DNA of 24,624 nucleotides. Source: HGM04593 sp045661225. GTDB lineage: Bacteria > Bacteroidota > Bacteroidia > Bacteroidales > Bacteroidaceae. Each line of letters opens with the position of its first letter. Position 1 is the first letter of the stretch. Positions 7,598 to 16,538 of the stretch are shown here, one piece after another. A program made the position numbers and the translations under genes. The stretch lies in the NCBI GenBank assembly GCA_045661225.1, contig JAZRFF010000013.1, forward strand, positions 1-24,624. The letters are read 5' to 3'. The notes beneath the pieces were generated by a model. It made no database searches. It saw only the letters and a program-made list of their open reading frames with translations, and was not told the DNA's origin.

Positions 7598-8533
7598 ATG
7601 AAAAGAATACTTGTAACGGGAGGAGCCGGGTTTATTGGTTCGCATCTATGCGAACGACTGCTCAAGGACGGCAACGATGTCATCTGCCTCGACAACTACT
7701 TTACAGGCAGCAAGGACAACATACGCCATCTCATTGGCAACGACCACTTTGAGCTTGTACGTCACGACGTAACACAGCCCTACACAGCCGAGGTCGACGA
7801 GATATACAACCTCGCCTGCCCCGCTTCACCGGTACACTACCAGCACGACCCCGTCAAGACCATACAGACCTGCGTCATCGGTTCAATGAATATGCTGGGA
7901 CTCGCCAAGCGCGTTGGCGCCAAGATTCTTCAGGCATCGACAAGTGAAGTATACGGCGACCCCAACATTCACCCGCAGGTCGAGAGTTATTGGGGTAACG
8001 TAAACCCAATCGGCATACGCTCCTGTTACGACGAAGGCAAACGTTGCGCCGAGACACTGTTTATGGACTACCACCGACAGAATGCCACCCGTATAAAGAT
8101 TGTACGCATCTTCAACACCTACGGTCCTCGAATGAGCAAGAACGATGGGCGCGTAGTATCGAATTTCATTGTACAAGCACTGAAAGGAGAGAAAATAACC
8201 ATATATGGAGACGGTAATCAGACACGCAGTTTCCAATATGTCGACGACCTTGTCGAGGGAATGATACGAATGATGGAGACCGGCGACAACTTTACAGGCC
8301 CTGTAAATATAGGCAACCCCGGAGAGTTCACAATGCTTGAACTTGCGCGCAAAGTTATTGAGCTTACCGGTTCAAGTTCCGAAATAATATTTGAACCGTT
8401 GCCACAGGACGACCCCCGTCAGCGTAAGCCCGACATAACCCTCGCTCACAACAGATTAGGAGGGTGGCAACCCACAATAAAGCTTGATGAAGGGCTGCAA
8501 AAAACCATCGACTACTTTAAAAGAATAGTATAA
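7598..8533 (+). CDS. UDP-glucuronate decarboxylase (UDP-xylose synthase), extended SDR
   Basis: A 311-residue extended short-chain dehydrogenase. The NAD-binding motif GGAGFIG is at residues 8-14 and the catalytic Tyr/Lys in SCYDEGKR (Y144, K148). TSEVYGD (115-121) supplies the glutamate typical of UXS enzymes. The IRSCYDEGKR context and NTYGPRM (in FNTYGPRMSKNDGRVVSNF) separate this family from UDP-glucose epimerases. It converts UDP-glucuronate to UDP-xylose, or a 4-keto intermediate, for surface polysaccharide in the cytoplasm. It lies 6 nt behind the coiled-coil gene and 29 nt before lysS. A dTDP-glucose dehydratase is the main alternative but fits the motifs less well. Confidence 0.93.
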   Translation: MKRILVTGGAGFIGSHLCERLLKDGNDVICLDNYFTGSKDNIRHLIGNDHFELVRHDVTQPYTAEVDEIYNLACPASPVHYQHDPVKTIQTCVIGSMNMLGLAKRVGAKILQASTSEVYGDPNIHPQVESYWGNVNPIGIRSCYDEGKRCAETLFMDYHRQNATRIKIVRIFNTYGPRMSKNDGRVVSNFIVQALKGEKITIYGDGNQTRSFQYVDDLVEGMIRMMETGDNFTGPVNIGNPGEFTMLELARKVIELTGSSSEIIFEPLPQDDPRQRKPDITLAHNRLGGWQPTIKLDEGLQKTIDYFKRIV

Positions 8534-8562
8534 ACAGAATATAATTTAAAACATAATAAAAG

Positions 8563-10290
8563 ATGAATATTTTAGAACTAAGCGAACAGGAGATTGTACG
8601 CCGCGAGGCACTTGCCGAACTGCGTAACCTTGGCATTGAGCCATACCCCGCAGCAGAGTACCCCACCAACGCATTCTCAACCGATATTATTGCAGAGTTC
8701 AAAGACGATGCTGAGCCACGCGAAGTGTGCATTGCCGGCCGTATGATGAGCCGCCGAGTAATGGGTAAAGCCTCATTCATTGAGCTCCAGGACTCAAAAG
8801 GACGTGTACAGGTATACATCACACGCGACGACATCTGCCCGGGCGAGAACAAAGATGCATACAACGTACTTTTCAAACGTTTGCTCGACATTGGCGATTT
8901 TGTTGGTATCAAGGGATTCGTATTCCGCACACAAACCGGCGAGATAACCGTTCACGCAAAGGAACTCACAATACTTTCAAAGAGCATACGCCCCCTGCCT
9001 ATTGTAAAATACAAAGACGGTGTTGCATACGACCGGTTCGAAGACCCCGAACTGCGTTATCGCCAGCGTTACGTCGACCTTGTGGTTAACGACGATGTTA
9101 AAGAGATATTCATCAAGCGCAACAAGATTTACAGTTCTATGCGCGAGTTTTTCAACTCGAAAGGCTATATGGAGGTCGAGACACCGGTGCTGCAGTCTAT
9201 TCCCGGCGGTGCAGCAGCGCGTCCATTCATCACACACCACAATGCGTTGGATATACCATTGTACCTGCGTATCGCCAATGAGTTGTACCTCAAGCGACTG
9301 ATTGTCGGAGGTTTCGAGGGCGTATATGAATTCTCGAAGAACTTCCGCAACGAAGGTATGGACCGCACACACAATCCCGAGTTTACCTGTATGGAGATAT
9401 ACGTATCGTACAAGGATTACAACTGGATGATGTGCTTTACCGAGCAGATGCTTGAAAAAATTGCACTTGACGTTAACGGAACAACCGACGTACAGGTGGG
9501 TGAGCACACTATCAGCTTCAAGGCACCTTTCCGTCGCGTGACAATGCTCGACTCAATAAAAGAGTTTACAGGATACGACCTCAACGGCAAGAGCGAAGAG
9601 GAGATTTTTGCAATTTGCAAGGAACTTAAGATGGAGGTTGACGAGACAATGGGCAAGGGTAAGCTCATTGACGAAATTTTCGGAGAATTCTGCGAGGGCA
9701 ACTACATACAGCCTACTTTCATCACAGACTACCCCATCGAGATGTCGCCACTATGCAAGCGTCACCGCAACAACCCCGACCTTACCGAACGTTTCGAACT
9801 TATGGTAAACGGTAAAGAGCTTTGTAACGCATACAGTGAGCTTAACGACCCCATCGACCAGGCCGAGCGTTTCCAGGAACAGCTGCGCCTGAGCGAGAAG
9901 GGTGACGATGAAGCAATGTTCATCGACAAGGACTTTGTACGCGCTCTCGAGTATGGTATGCCCCCTACATCGGGTATGGGTATAGGAATGGACCGTCTGG
10001 CAATGCTTATGACCGGACAGACAACAATACAAGAGGTTCTGTTCTTCCCGCAAATGCGCCCCGAGAAAAAAGTGCCCAAGGACAATGCAGCAGCCTTCGC
10101 TGTTATCGGCGTGCCCGAAGAGTGGGTTCCCGTGCTTCACAAGGCCGGTTACAACCTTGTAAACGACCTGAAGGGCGGAAATGCACAGAAGATACAAATG
10201 GAGATTGGAGCCATCAACAAGAAATTCAAGCTCGGCTATACAACACCGTCGGTAAATGACGTTGCAGCGTGGGTCGAGAAATTAGGATAA
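8563..10290 (+). CDS. lysS: Lysyl-tRNA synthetase, class II, with C-terminal appendage
   Basis: A 575-residue class IIb synthetase charging tRNA-Lys. An N-terminal OB-fold anticodon-binding domain (about 55-150, with SFIELQDSKGRVQVYI) precedes the catalytic core. Motif 2 includes FRNEGMDRTHNPEFT (from F261) and motif 3 includes GMGIGMDRL (471-479, R478). Typical bacterial LysRS is about 500 residues and ends soon after motif 3. Here ~95 residues follow, so roughly 75 are extra and look like a small helical domain (EEWVPVLHKAGY...NDLKGG...). I recall similar long LysRS in Bacteroides, so the extension is probably lineage-wide. gpsA starts 17 nt downstream, a neighbour relation I also recall from Bacteroides. 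Confidence 0.98.
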   Translation: MNILELSEQEIVRREALAELRNLGIEPYPAAEYPTNAFSTDIIAEFKDDAEPREVCIAGRMMSRRVMGKASFIELQDSKGRVQVYITRDDICPGENKDAYNVLFKRLLDIGDFVGIKGFVFRTQTGEITVHAKELTILSKSIRPLPIVKYKDGVAYDRFEDPELRYRQRYVDLVVNDDVKEIFIKRNKIYSSMREFFNSKGYMEVETPVLQSIPGGAAARPFITHHNALDIPLYLRIANELYLKRLIVGGFEGVYEFSKNFRNEGMDRTHNPEFTCMEIYVSYKDYNWMMCFTEQMLEKIALDVNGTTDVQVGEHTISFKAPFRRVTMLDSIKEFTGYDLNGKSEEEIFAICKELKMEVDETMGKGKLIDEIFGEFCEGNYIQPTFITDYPIEMSPLCKRHRNNPDLTERFELMVNGKELCNAYSELNDPIDQAERFQEQLRLSEKGDDEAMFIDKDFVRALEYGMPPTSGMGIGMDRLAMLMTGQTTIQEVLFFPQMRPEKKVPKDNAAAFAVIGVPEEWVPVLHKAGYNLVNDLKGGNAQKIQMEIGAINKKFKLGYTTPSVNDVAAWVEKLG

Positions 10291-10307
10291 ACACTAAAGC
10301 TTATACT

Positions 10308-11306
10308 ATGGAACTTTCCAACAAACAGGTTGCCATTATGGGCGGCGGCAGTTGGGCGACGGCAATAGCCAAGATTATTCTCAACAACGTCGACTCCATA
10401 AATTGGTACATCAGGCGAGACGACCGTATCGAGGATTTTAAACGTCTTGGACACAACCCGGCTTACCTATCGGCCGTAAAGTTCGACACTGACAGAATAA
10501 ATTTCTCATCAGACATAAATAAAATTGTCCGAGAGAGTGATATTCTTATATTTGTAACCCCATCGCCTTACTTGAAGAACCACTTGAAGAAACTAAAGGC
10601 CGACCTTGAGGATAAATTCATCGTAAATGCCATCAAAGGAATCGTCCCCGATGAGAATCTCATAATATCGGAATATTTCAATAAGGTATATAAAGTACCA
10701 TACGAGAATATTGCGGCCATTGCAGGTCCTTGCCACGCCGAGGAGGTTGCTCTTGAGCGTCTATCGTACCTAACCGTCGGTTGTTCAAGCATAGACCACG
10801 CAAAGCAGTTCGCCAAAAAATTGAGCAACAGCTTTATAAAGACCTCTGTCAGCGACGACGTTGTGGGCATTGAGTATGGTTCGGTGCTCAAGAACATATA
10901 CGCCATTGCAGCGGGTATATGCAGCGGCCTCAAGTACGGCGACAACTTCCAGGCTGTGCTTATGTCCAATGCGGCTATTGAGATGAACCGTTTCTTGAAT
11001 GTTGTGCACCCCATCGAGCGCACCATTAACGACTCGGTTTATATGGGCGACCTTCTTGTTACCGGCTACTCAAAGTTCAGTCGTAACAGAGTATTCGGCA
11101 GTATGATAGGCAAAGGCTACTCGGTAAAGAACGCACAAATAGAGATGGAGATGATTGCCGAAGGTTACTACGCAGCAAAGTGCATAAAAGAGATAAACGA
11201 GCACTACCGCATAAACACTCCAATCATTGACGCCGTATACAATATTCTATACGAGGGAATATCGCCGGTAATAGAAATTAAATTATTGACAGACTCATTC
11301 AAATAA
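10308..11306 (+). CDS. gpsA: Glycerol-3-phosphate dehydrogenase [NAD(P)+]
   Basis: A 332-residue cytosolic enzyme that reduces dihydroxyacetone phosphate to sn-glycerol-3-phosphate, the backbone for phospholipids. The N-terminal dinucleotide motif reads GGGSWATA (about 11-18) instead of the common GxGxWGTA, a form I recall from other Bacteroides GpsA. The substrate-site lysine region is VVGIEYGSVLKNIYAIAAG, with the earlier INAIKG-like VNAIKGI and AGPCHAEEV (GPxxAxE) motifs. The frame is open upstream into the lysS tail, but ATG 10308 is chosen because it puts the Rossmann motif at the N-terminus and leaves a 17-nt gap. pgi follows after 7 nt. Confidence 0.95.
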   Translation: MELSNKQVAIMGGGSWATAIAKIILNNVDSINWYIRRDDRIEDFKRLGHNPAYLSAVKFDTDRINFSSDINKIVRESDILIFVTPSPYLKNHLKKLKADLEDKFIVNAIKGIVPDENLIISEYFNKVYKVPYENIAAIAGPCHAEEVALERLSYLTVGCSSIDHAKQFAKKLSNSFIKTSVSDDVVGIEYGSVLKNIYAIAAGICSGLKYGDNFQAVLMSNAAIEMNRFLNVVHPIERTINDSVYMGDLLVTGYSKFSRNRVFGSMIGKGYSVKNAQIEMEMIAEGYYAAKCIKEINEHYRINTPIIDAVYNILYEGISPVIEIKLLTDSFK

Positions 11307-11313
11307 CAGAACA

Positions 11314-12657
11314 ATGAAAAATATATCTTTAAACATTGACAAAGTCACCGGCTTTGTCTCACGCGAGCAGATTATGGCTCTTGAGCCACAGGTTAAAAGA
11401 GCGCAGCTGGCACTTGAGGAGGGCACACTCCCCGGCAACGATTTTCTGGGTTGGTTGCACCTGCCGTCATCAATCACACAAGAACACCTCGACGACCTCA
11501 AGGCAACCGCACAAACACTACGCGAAAATTGCGACGTTGTAGTTGTTGCCGGTATCGGTGGCAGTTACCTTGGTGCACGCGCCGTCATTGAAGCGTTAAG
11601 CAATAACTTTGCAGCACTCATCGGCGACAGCAGCAACCCTCGCGTAATATTCGCAGGCCACAACATCAGCGAGGACTATCTTAGCGAGCTTACAGACTAT
11701 CTCAAGGACAAGAAGTTCGGTGTTATCAATATATCAAAATCAGGAACTACAACCGAGACAGCCCTTGCGTTCCGTCTTCTCAAGAAACAGTGCGAAGAGC
11801 AGCGCGGCAAAGAGACCGCGAGCAAGGTCATTGTAGCCATCACAGACGCAGTCAAGGGTGCTGCACGCATCACAGCCGACAAAGAGGGTTACAAGAGTTT
11901 CATTATCCCCGACAACGTCGGCGGACGTTTCTCGGTGCTTACACCGGTAGGTCTGTTGCCCATCGCTGTTGCCGGATTCGACATTGAGGCACTTATTAAC
12001 GGTGCACGCGATATGGAGAAGAACTGTGCCCCCACAGTTCCCTTCGAGGAGAACATTGCAGCGCTCTATGCAGCTACACGCAACGCCCTCTATGCCGACG
12101 GCAAGAAAATTGAGATTCTTGTAAACTACCAGCCTAAACTGCATTTTACATCAGAGTGGTGGAAACAGCTCTATGGCGAGAGCGAAGGAAAAGAGAACAA
12201 GGGTATATTCCCTGCATCGGTTGACTTCACTACCGACCTTCACTCTATGGGACAGTGGATTCAGGAGGGAGAGCGCACTATTTTCGAGACAGTGCTGTCT
12301 ATAGAAAAGCCCAACAGTTCGCTCACAGTCCCCAGTGACGAGGAGAACCTCGACGGCCTTAATTTCCTTGCAGGCAAACACGTTGACGAGGTTAACAAGA
12401 TGGCCGAACTTGGTACACAGCTCGCACACGTCGATGGCGGTGTTCCCAACATTCGCATCTCAATCCCCGAGCTTAATGCATACTACATTGGTCAGTTACT
12501 CTACTTCTTTGAGATTGGCTGTGGCATCAGCGGCTACATTCTTGGAGTAAACCCATTCAACCAGCCCGGTGTTGAGGCATACAAAAAGAATATGTTCGCA
12601 CTGCTCGACAAACCCGGATACGAGGAGGAGAGCAAGGCTATACGCGCACGACTCTAA
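11314..12657 (+). CDS. pgi: Glucose-6-phosphate isomerase
   Basis: A 447-residue PGI of the shorter bacterial type, interconverting glucose-6-phosphate and fructose-6-phosphate in glycolysis. The two SIS folds are visible. VVAGIGGSYLGARA binds phosphate near the start, and ISKSGTTTETA is the sugar-phosphate-binding loop. SEGKENKGIFPASVDFTTDLHSMGQ holds the catalytic glutamate region. The C-terminal signature runs through FFEIGCGISGYILGVNPFNQPGVEAYK, with the catalytic lysine in the final VEAYK. The stop TAA overlaps the next gene's ATG by one base (TAATG at 12655-12659), indicating translational coupling to the HAD protein. Confidence 0.97.
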   Translation: MKNISLNIDKVTGFVSREQIMALEPQVKRAQLALEEGTLPGNDFLGWLHLPSSITQEHLDDLKATAQTLRENCDVVVVAGIGGSYLGARAVIEALSNNFAALIGDSSNPRVIFAGHNISEDYLSELTDYLKDKKFGVINISKSGTTTETALAFRLLKKQCEEQRGKETASKVIVAITDAVKGAARITADKEGYKSFIIPDNVGGRFSVLTPVGLLPIAVAGFDIEALINGARDMEKNCAPTVPFEENIAALYAATRNALYADGKKIEILVNYQPKLHFTSEWWKQLYGESEGKENKGIFPASVDFTTDLHSMGQWIQEGERTIFETVLSIEKPNSSLTVPSDEENLDGLNFLAGKHVDEVNKMAELGTQLAHVDGGVPNIRISIPELNAYYIGQLLYFFEIGCGISGYILGVNPFNQPGVEAYKKNMFALLDKPGYEEESKAIRARL

Positions 12658-13391
12658 TGGACTATAAAGCAATAATCGAGCGATACACGCAACTGCAAGG
12701 GCCCTTGCAGTTGCGTGCAGTATTATTTGATATGGACGGGGTGTTGTTCGACTCAATGCCCTACCACGCCGAAGCCTGGTCAAAAGTTATGACCGATGCC
12801 GGTTTCATTTTCAGTCGCGAGGACGTTTATATGAACGAGGGACGCACCGGTACCGACACCATAAACACTGCCAGTATGGCTCAGTTCGGGCGACTATGCA
12901 GCCAAGAAGAGATTGATGCGCTATGCAAAGCCAAATGCGACCTTTTCGCCACATACGACCTTCCGCCACGAATGCCGGGTGCTCTTGAACTTGTAAAAAA
13001 AGTAAAGGAGTACGGCCTCACCCCAATGATTGTCACAGGTAGCGGCACCCCGACACTTCTTGACCGCATACAGAGCAACTACCCCGGACTGTTCGACGAG
13101 AATCACATCATCAGCAGCTTCAACGTAAAGCGAGGCAAGCCCTACCCCGACCCCTATCTGCTGGCTTTAGAAAAAGGCGGCTTTGCAGCACACGAGGCCA
13201 TTGTCGTCGAGAACGCACCGCTTGGCGTTACAGCAGGTGTGGCAGCCAATATCTTTACCATTGCCGCAAACACCGGGCCACTGAACGAGAAAGTACTCTA
13301 CGACGCAGGAGCAAGCATCGTATTCGACTCCATACAGTCACTATGCGACGAGTGGGAAAGCCTCATCAAGGTTATAGGCAGCAAACAGTAA
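12657..13391 (+). CDS. HAD hydrolase, beta-phosphoglucomutase/phosphatase-like
   Basis: A 244-residue haloacid-dehalogenase superfamily protein. Motif I is LFDMDGVLFDSMP (D25 nucleophile, D27 acid/base). A helical C1 cap covers about 35-105. Motif II is TGSGTP, motif III lysine is in KRGKPYPDPY, and motif IV is VVENAPLGV. This is the beta-phosphoglucomutase-like subgroup, which includes sugar phosphatases and phosphomutases. Direct TAATG coupling to pgi suggests a hexose-phosphate substrate, but motifs alone cannot tell mutase from phosphatase. About 20 residues precede motif I, longer than in minimal family members (the gene begins MDYKAIIERYTQLQ). prmC starts 23 nt after its stop. Confidence 0.92.
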   Translation: MDYKAIIERYTQLQGPLQLRAVLFDMDGVLFDSMPYHAEAWSKVMTDAGFIFSREDVYMNEGRTGTDTINTASMAQFGRLCSQEEIDALCKAKCDLFATYDLPPRMPGALELVKKVKEYGLTPMIVTGSGTPTLLDRIQSNYPGLFDENHIISSFNVKRGKPYPDPYLLALEKGGFAAHEAIVVENAPLGVTAGVAANIFTIAANTGPLNEKVLYDAGASIVFDSIQSLCDEWESLIKVIGSKQ

Positions 13392-13414
13392 AGAAAAAAG
13401 TCGACAGCAAAGCA

Positions 13415-14251
13415 ATGAAGAGAATAATCGAGCATATAAAAGAAGCTATAGGCAGTCACTACCCCGCAACAGAGGTAGTCGCCCTCACGCGCATCATTGC
13501 TACCGAGTTGCTTGGCGTGTCACAAACAGCCTGCTACCTAAAAGAGCCGGTAACCCTCAGCAACGCACAGGTTCATTGCCTCACCGACACTATTGAGCGC
13601 CTTGCAACCCACGAGCCGATACAATATATATTAGGTTACTGCGACTTTTGCGGACACCGCTTCAAGGTCAACCAATCGACTCTTATCCCGCGCCCCGAAA
13701 CGAGCGAACTTGTGGAGTGGATTGCAAGCGAAAAACCTTGTGGAGCAACCATATTAGACATTGGGACAGGCAGCGGCTGCATAGCCATAAGCCTCGCGTT
13801 GCAACTGCCGACAAGCGACGTAACAGCGTGGGATATATCAGCCGATGCGCTTGAGGTTGCAGCAGAAAACAGCAAAAGCAACAACGCGCAGGTAAGGTTC
13901 AAACAAGTAGACATTCTTGGCTACACCCCGAAAGAAGAGAGATTCGACATAATAGTGAGCAACCCGCCCTACATAAAGGAGAACGAAAAAGAGACAATGC
14001 ACAGCAACGTGCTCGATTGGGAACCGCACACAGCCCTTTTTGTGCCCGATAACGACCCGCTGTTTTTCTACCGCACCATTGCTCAAAAAAGTCTCACAAT
14101 GCTCAACAACGGAGGCAAGCTCTATTTTGAAATAAACCGCGCACACGGTACCGACACCGTCGAATTACTCTCGGGCCTCGGTTACCGGGACATTGAGCTA
14201 CGCAAAGATATATTCGGCAACGACAGAATGGTTAAGGCTACACGACTATGA
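13415..14251 (+). CDS. prmC: Release factor glutamine N5-methyltransferase PrmC
   Basis: A 278-residue SAM-dependent methyltransferase that methylates the GGQ glutamine of release factors RF1/RF2. The N-terminal helical domain (about 1-75) binds the release factor (THEPIQYILGYCDFCG). The family motif IPRPETSELVEW is at about 91-102. SAM motif I is LDIGTGSGCIAI (114-125) and the substrate-glutamine motif NPPYI is at 183-187. ATG 13415 is chosen over upstream in-frame starts because those would overlap the HAD gene and lie outside the family alignment. Its stop overlaps the recX start (ATGA, 14248-14251). Release-factor genes are not adjacent here. Confidence 0.95.
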   Translation: MKRIIEHIKEAIGSHYPATEVVALTRIIATELLGVSQTACYLKEPVTLSNAQVHCLTDTIERLATHEPIQYILGYCDFCGHRFKVNQSTLIPRPETSELVEWIASEKPCGATILDIGTGSGCIAISLALQLPTSDVTAWDISADALEVAAENSKSNNAQVRFKQVDILGYTPKEERFDIIVSNPPYIKENEKETMHSNVLDWEPHTALFVPDNDPLFFYRTIAQKSLTMLNNGGKLYFEINRAHGTDTVELLSGLGYRDIELRKDIFGNDRMVKATRL

Positions 14252-14724
14252 AAGAACTCACCACAGCCGAAGCGCTACACAAGGCTGCAGCCTACTGCAC
14301 ACTGTGCGAGCGATGCGTCAGCGAAGTATGCAACAAACTCACAGCCTGGAGTATCCCCACGTCCGAGCAGCACAAAATCATTGAAAGGCTCAAGCAAGAG
14401 AAATTCATTGACGAGGCACGCTACTGTAACGCATTTGTCAATGACAAGGTGCGTTTCAATCGTTGGGGACGCATAAAAATACGAGCAGCATTAAGAGAGA
14501 AACAACTGCCACAGGAACACATTGACGCCGCCTTGGAAAATATAGACGAAAAACAGTATCAAGAATCGTTGCAAGAAGTAATAGCCTTAAAGAGCAAAGA
14601 GCAGAAAGGCAAAGACGACTACTCCACCCGCCAGAAGATAGCACGTCACGCTGCAAGCCGCGGATACGAGCTGCCACTCATTCTTAAAGCCCTTAATCAC
14701 GATAGCTATGAAGTGGATTTCTGA
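14248..14724 (+). CDS. recX: Recombination regulatory protein RecX
   Basis: A 158-residue RecX. It is made of repeated three-helix units, with recognisable repeats LCERCVSEVCNKLTAWSIP, IIERLKQEKFIDEARYCNAFV and RWGRIKIRAALREKQLP. RecX binds RecA filaments and limits strand exchange. recA is not in the window, as is common in Bacteroidetes. The start overlaps prmC by 4 nt (ATGA) and the end overlaps the next gene by 17 nt, so the three genes are tightly coupled. RecX members are of variable length (about 150-270); this one is at the short end but has several repeats. Confidence 0.9.
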   Translation: MKELTTAEALHKAAAYCTLCERCVSEVCNKLTAWSIPTSEQHKIIERLKQEKFIDEARYCNAFVNDKVRFNRWGRIKIRAALREKQLPQEHIDAALENIDEKQYQESLQEVIALKSKEQKGKDDYSTRQKIARHAASRGYELPLILKALNHDSYEVDF

Positions 14725-15397
14725 CCTGATAGACATTATATACCCACGCCATTGCCTTGTGTGCGGCGAACGACTGTCGGCCGGCGAGAAAGACCTCTGC
14801 GCAAACTGTTTTTACAAACTCCCCAAAGTGGCAAGAAAGGAATATGAAGAGATTGAAAAATCCTTCTGGGGAAAGATAGAGATAGAACGTGCGGCATCTT
14901 ACATACACTATCACAAAGGGTCGCCTTACAACAATATTCTGCACAGCATCAAGTACAAGGAACACCCCGAAGTTGGAGAAAGAATAGCCCATACAGCCGC
15001 AAAAGAGCTTCAGTCCATAGGTTTCTTCAGCAACATTGACGCCATCGTCCCCCTGCCCCTGTCAAAGAAAAAGAGAAAAGCGCGTGGCTACAACCAATGC
15101 GACTACATAGCACGAGGCATCTCGCGCGCCACAGGAATCCCCGTTATAAAAGATGCCGTAGTTCGCAGTGTCTCGAACGAAACACAAACACACAAGAACC
15201 GCAACGAGCGTTGGGAGAATGTCAAAGGTATCTTCACTCTCGTTCAGGCACCAATGCTCGAAGGTCGCCACATTTTACTCATAGACGATATTTTAACCAC
15301 CGGAGCCACACTCGCGAATTGTGCAAAAGCCATTCAAGACGGGTGCAGATGCCGCATAAGCATCTTCACGCTTGGCTACACGAATAACAACATCTAA
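14708..15397 (+). CDS. ComF-family phosphoribosyltransferase-like protein
   Basis: A 229-residue ComF/GntX-type protein. An N-terminal zinc-ribbon carries C16-x2-C19 and C31-x2-C34 (CLVCG...CANC). The C-terminal type I phosphoribosyltransferase domain has the PRPP motif LLIDDILTTGATL at about 190-202, and RGYNQCDYIARGI (126-138) is a further family hallmark. ComF is needed for single-strand DNA handling in natural transformation in Firmicutes and Haemophilus. In Bacteroidetes its role is less clear, so competence is not implied. It overlaps recX by 17 nt and is the last gene of the valS-initiated run. The ComF-RecX pairing fits DNA-strand processing, which is an inference. Confidence 0.9.
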   Translation: MKWISDLIDIIYPRHCLVCGERLSAGEKDLCANCFYKLPKVARKEYEEIEKSFWGKIEIERAASYIHYHKGSPYNNILHSIKYKEHPEVGERIAHTAAKELQSIGFFSNIDAIVPLPLSKKKRKARGYNQCDYIARGISRATGIPVIKDAVVRSVSNETQTHKNRNERWENVKGIFTLVQAPMLEGRHILLIDDILTTGATLANCAKAIQDGCRCRISIFTLGYTNNNI

Positions 15398-15746
15398 AAA
15401 AGCATAGAACCCGCTATTGCCAAGCTCTATGCCCAATTGTACATTGACACACAAAAGCTTTCAACACACAAAACTGCCACACACGCCTTTGTTATCACTG
15501 TATTCTTAATAACAATCCAATATACATTTTTGTTCTTGAAAACCAGAAAAAAATGTTTACGCGAATCATTTTTTTCATATAATGCCATAAAATTGATTAT
15601 TTTCGTTTTTTTTTCGATTCTAATCGAATATTTCCTGCACTCGCTGTGAAAATATTCAAGCAAGCTTGATATTTTTCGCTCGTTTGTTGCTATATTTGCG
15701 GTAATTAGCAAATAGATTCATCTAAAATCCTCAATTCAAGGAGAGT
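15398..15746. other. AT-rich intergenic region (349 nt)
   Basis: No convincing gene lies here. A 7-bp inverted repeat (15402-15408 and 15426-15432) just after the comF stop lacks a T-run and is at best a weak terminator. The remainder is AT-rich, with a nine-T run at 15606-15614 and a likely promoter near its right end. Open frames of 70 codons (plus) and 94 codons (minus) are low-complexity and Phe/Ile-rich, and I do not accept them. The gap marks the switch from the housekeeping run to the glycosyltransferase module. Confidence 0.6.
15691..15698 (+). promoter_or_regulatory. Putative promoter -7 element for glycosyltransferase module
   Basis: TATATTTG matches TAnnTTTG. A TTG at 15666-15668 lies 22 bases upstream, slightly longer than usual spacing. 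It would give a ~40-nt leader before the GT2 ATG at 15747. Confidence 0.5.
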
Positions 15747-16535
15747 ATGAAAATTTCTATAATAACAGCTACATATAACAGCGCGGCTACAGTCCGAGAC
15801 ACATTTGAATCGGTGCTGAATCAAAGTTATAAAGATATTGAGTATATTGTTGTCGACGGTTTATCAAAAGACAACACACTCGACTTAATCAAGGAATACG
15901 AACAAAAGTTCGAAGGTCGCCTGCGTTACATCAGCGAAAAGGACAAAGGTCTGTACGACGCTATGAACAAAGGTATAGCTATAGCTACGGGCGATATTGT
16001 AGGCATACTTAACAGCGACGACTTTTACACGTCAAATGACATATTGGAGGTTGTTGCCGAAAAGATGAAAGACAATAGCATAGATGCAGTATACGGCGAC
16101 ATACACTTTGTAAACAACGACAATCTTGACAAATGCGTCCGATACTACTCGTCACGCATCTTTTGTCGCGGACTTATGCGTTTAGGATTTATGCCGGCAC
16201 ACCCTTCGTTCTACTGCCGCCGTAAGGTGTACACGACATACGGTGCATTCAACACCGAATACCGCATAGGCGCCGACTTCGACAGCTTGCTGCGCTACAT
16301 ATTCGTTCACCGCATTAAGACAAAATACATCAAGCGAGACTTTGTGACAATGCGCACCGGCGGAGCATCGACCGACGGTTTAGGCAGCCGTTGGCAGATT
16401 ATGAAAGACCATCTTAAAGTATTCAAGAACAATGGGGTCTATTCAAATATGCTGTTGCTGAGCCTTCGCTACCCCTATAAAATATACGAAGTACTCTCGT
16501 CAAGAATAAAACACCAACTGCGCAAGAAGAAATAA
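15747..16535 (+). CDS. Glycosyltransferase family 2
   Basis: A 262-residue GT-A fold glycosyltransferase. It opens MKISIITATYNSAATV, the nucleotide-sugar-binding strand. VVDGLSKDNT (35-44) and LNSDD (88-92) supply the metal/nucleotide aspartates. EKDKGLYDAMNKGIAIATGDIV (64-85) is typical of the WcaA/colanic-acid-like GT2 branch. It lacks membrane helices and should act at the cytoplasmic face, adding a sugar to a lipid-linked surface glycan; the sugar cannot be read from sequence. It is the first gene after a promoter-bearing gap and is followed after 3 nt by the nucleotidyltransferase-like gene. No flippase or polymerase lies nearby, so it is a fragment of a pathway rather than a full capsule locus. 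Confidence 0.95.
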   Translation: MKISIITATYNSAATVRDTFESVLNQSYKDIEYIVVDGLSKDNTLDLIKEYEQKFEGRLRYISEKDKGLYDAMNKGIAIATGDIVGILNSDDFYTSNDILEVVAEKMKDNSIDAVYGDIHFVNNDNLDKCVRYYSSRIFCRGLMRLGFMPAHPSFYCRRKVYTTYGAFNTEYRIGADFDSLLRYIFVHRIKTKYIKRDFVTMRTGGASTDGLGSRWQIMKDHLKVFKNNGVYSNMLLLSLRYPYKIYEVLSSRIKHQLRKKK

Positions 16536-16538
16536 CCA

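Noticed and set aside
15402..15432. 7-bp inverted repeat after comF as a terminator
   Set aside because: It has a 17-base loop and no T-run on the plus strand; the run of A bases lies on the wrong side for the comF transcript.
15437..15649. 70-codon plus frame in the AT-rich gap, with hydrophobic stretches
   Set aside because: Phe/Ile/Lys composition is expected from AT-rich DNA, the minus strand is equally open (15711-15427), and no motif or promoter placement supports it.
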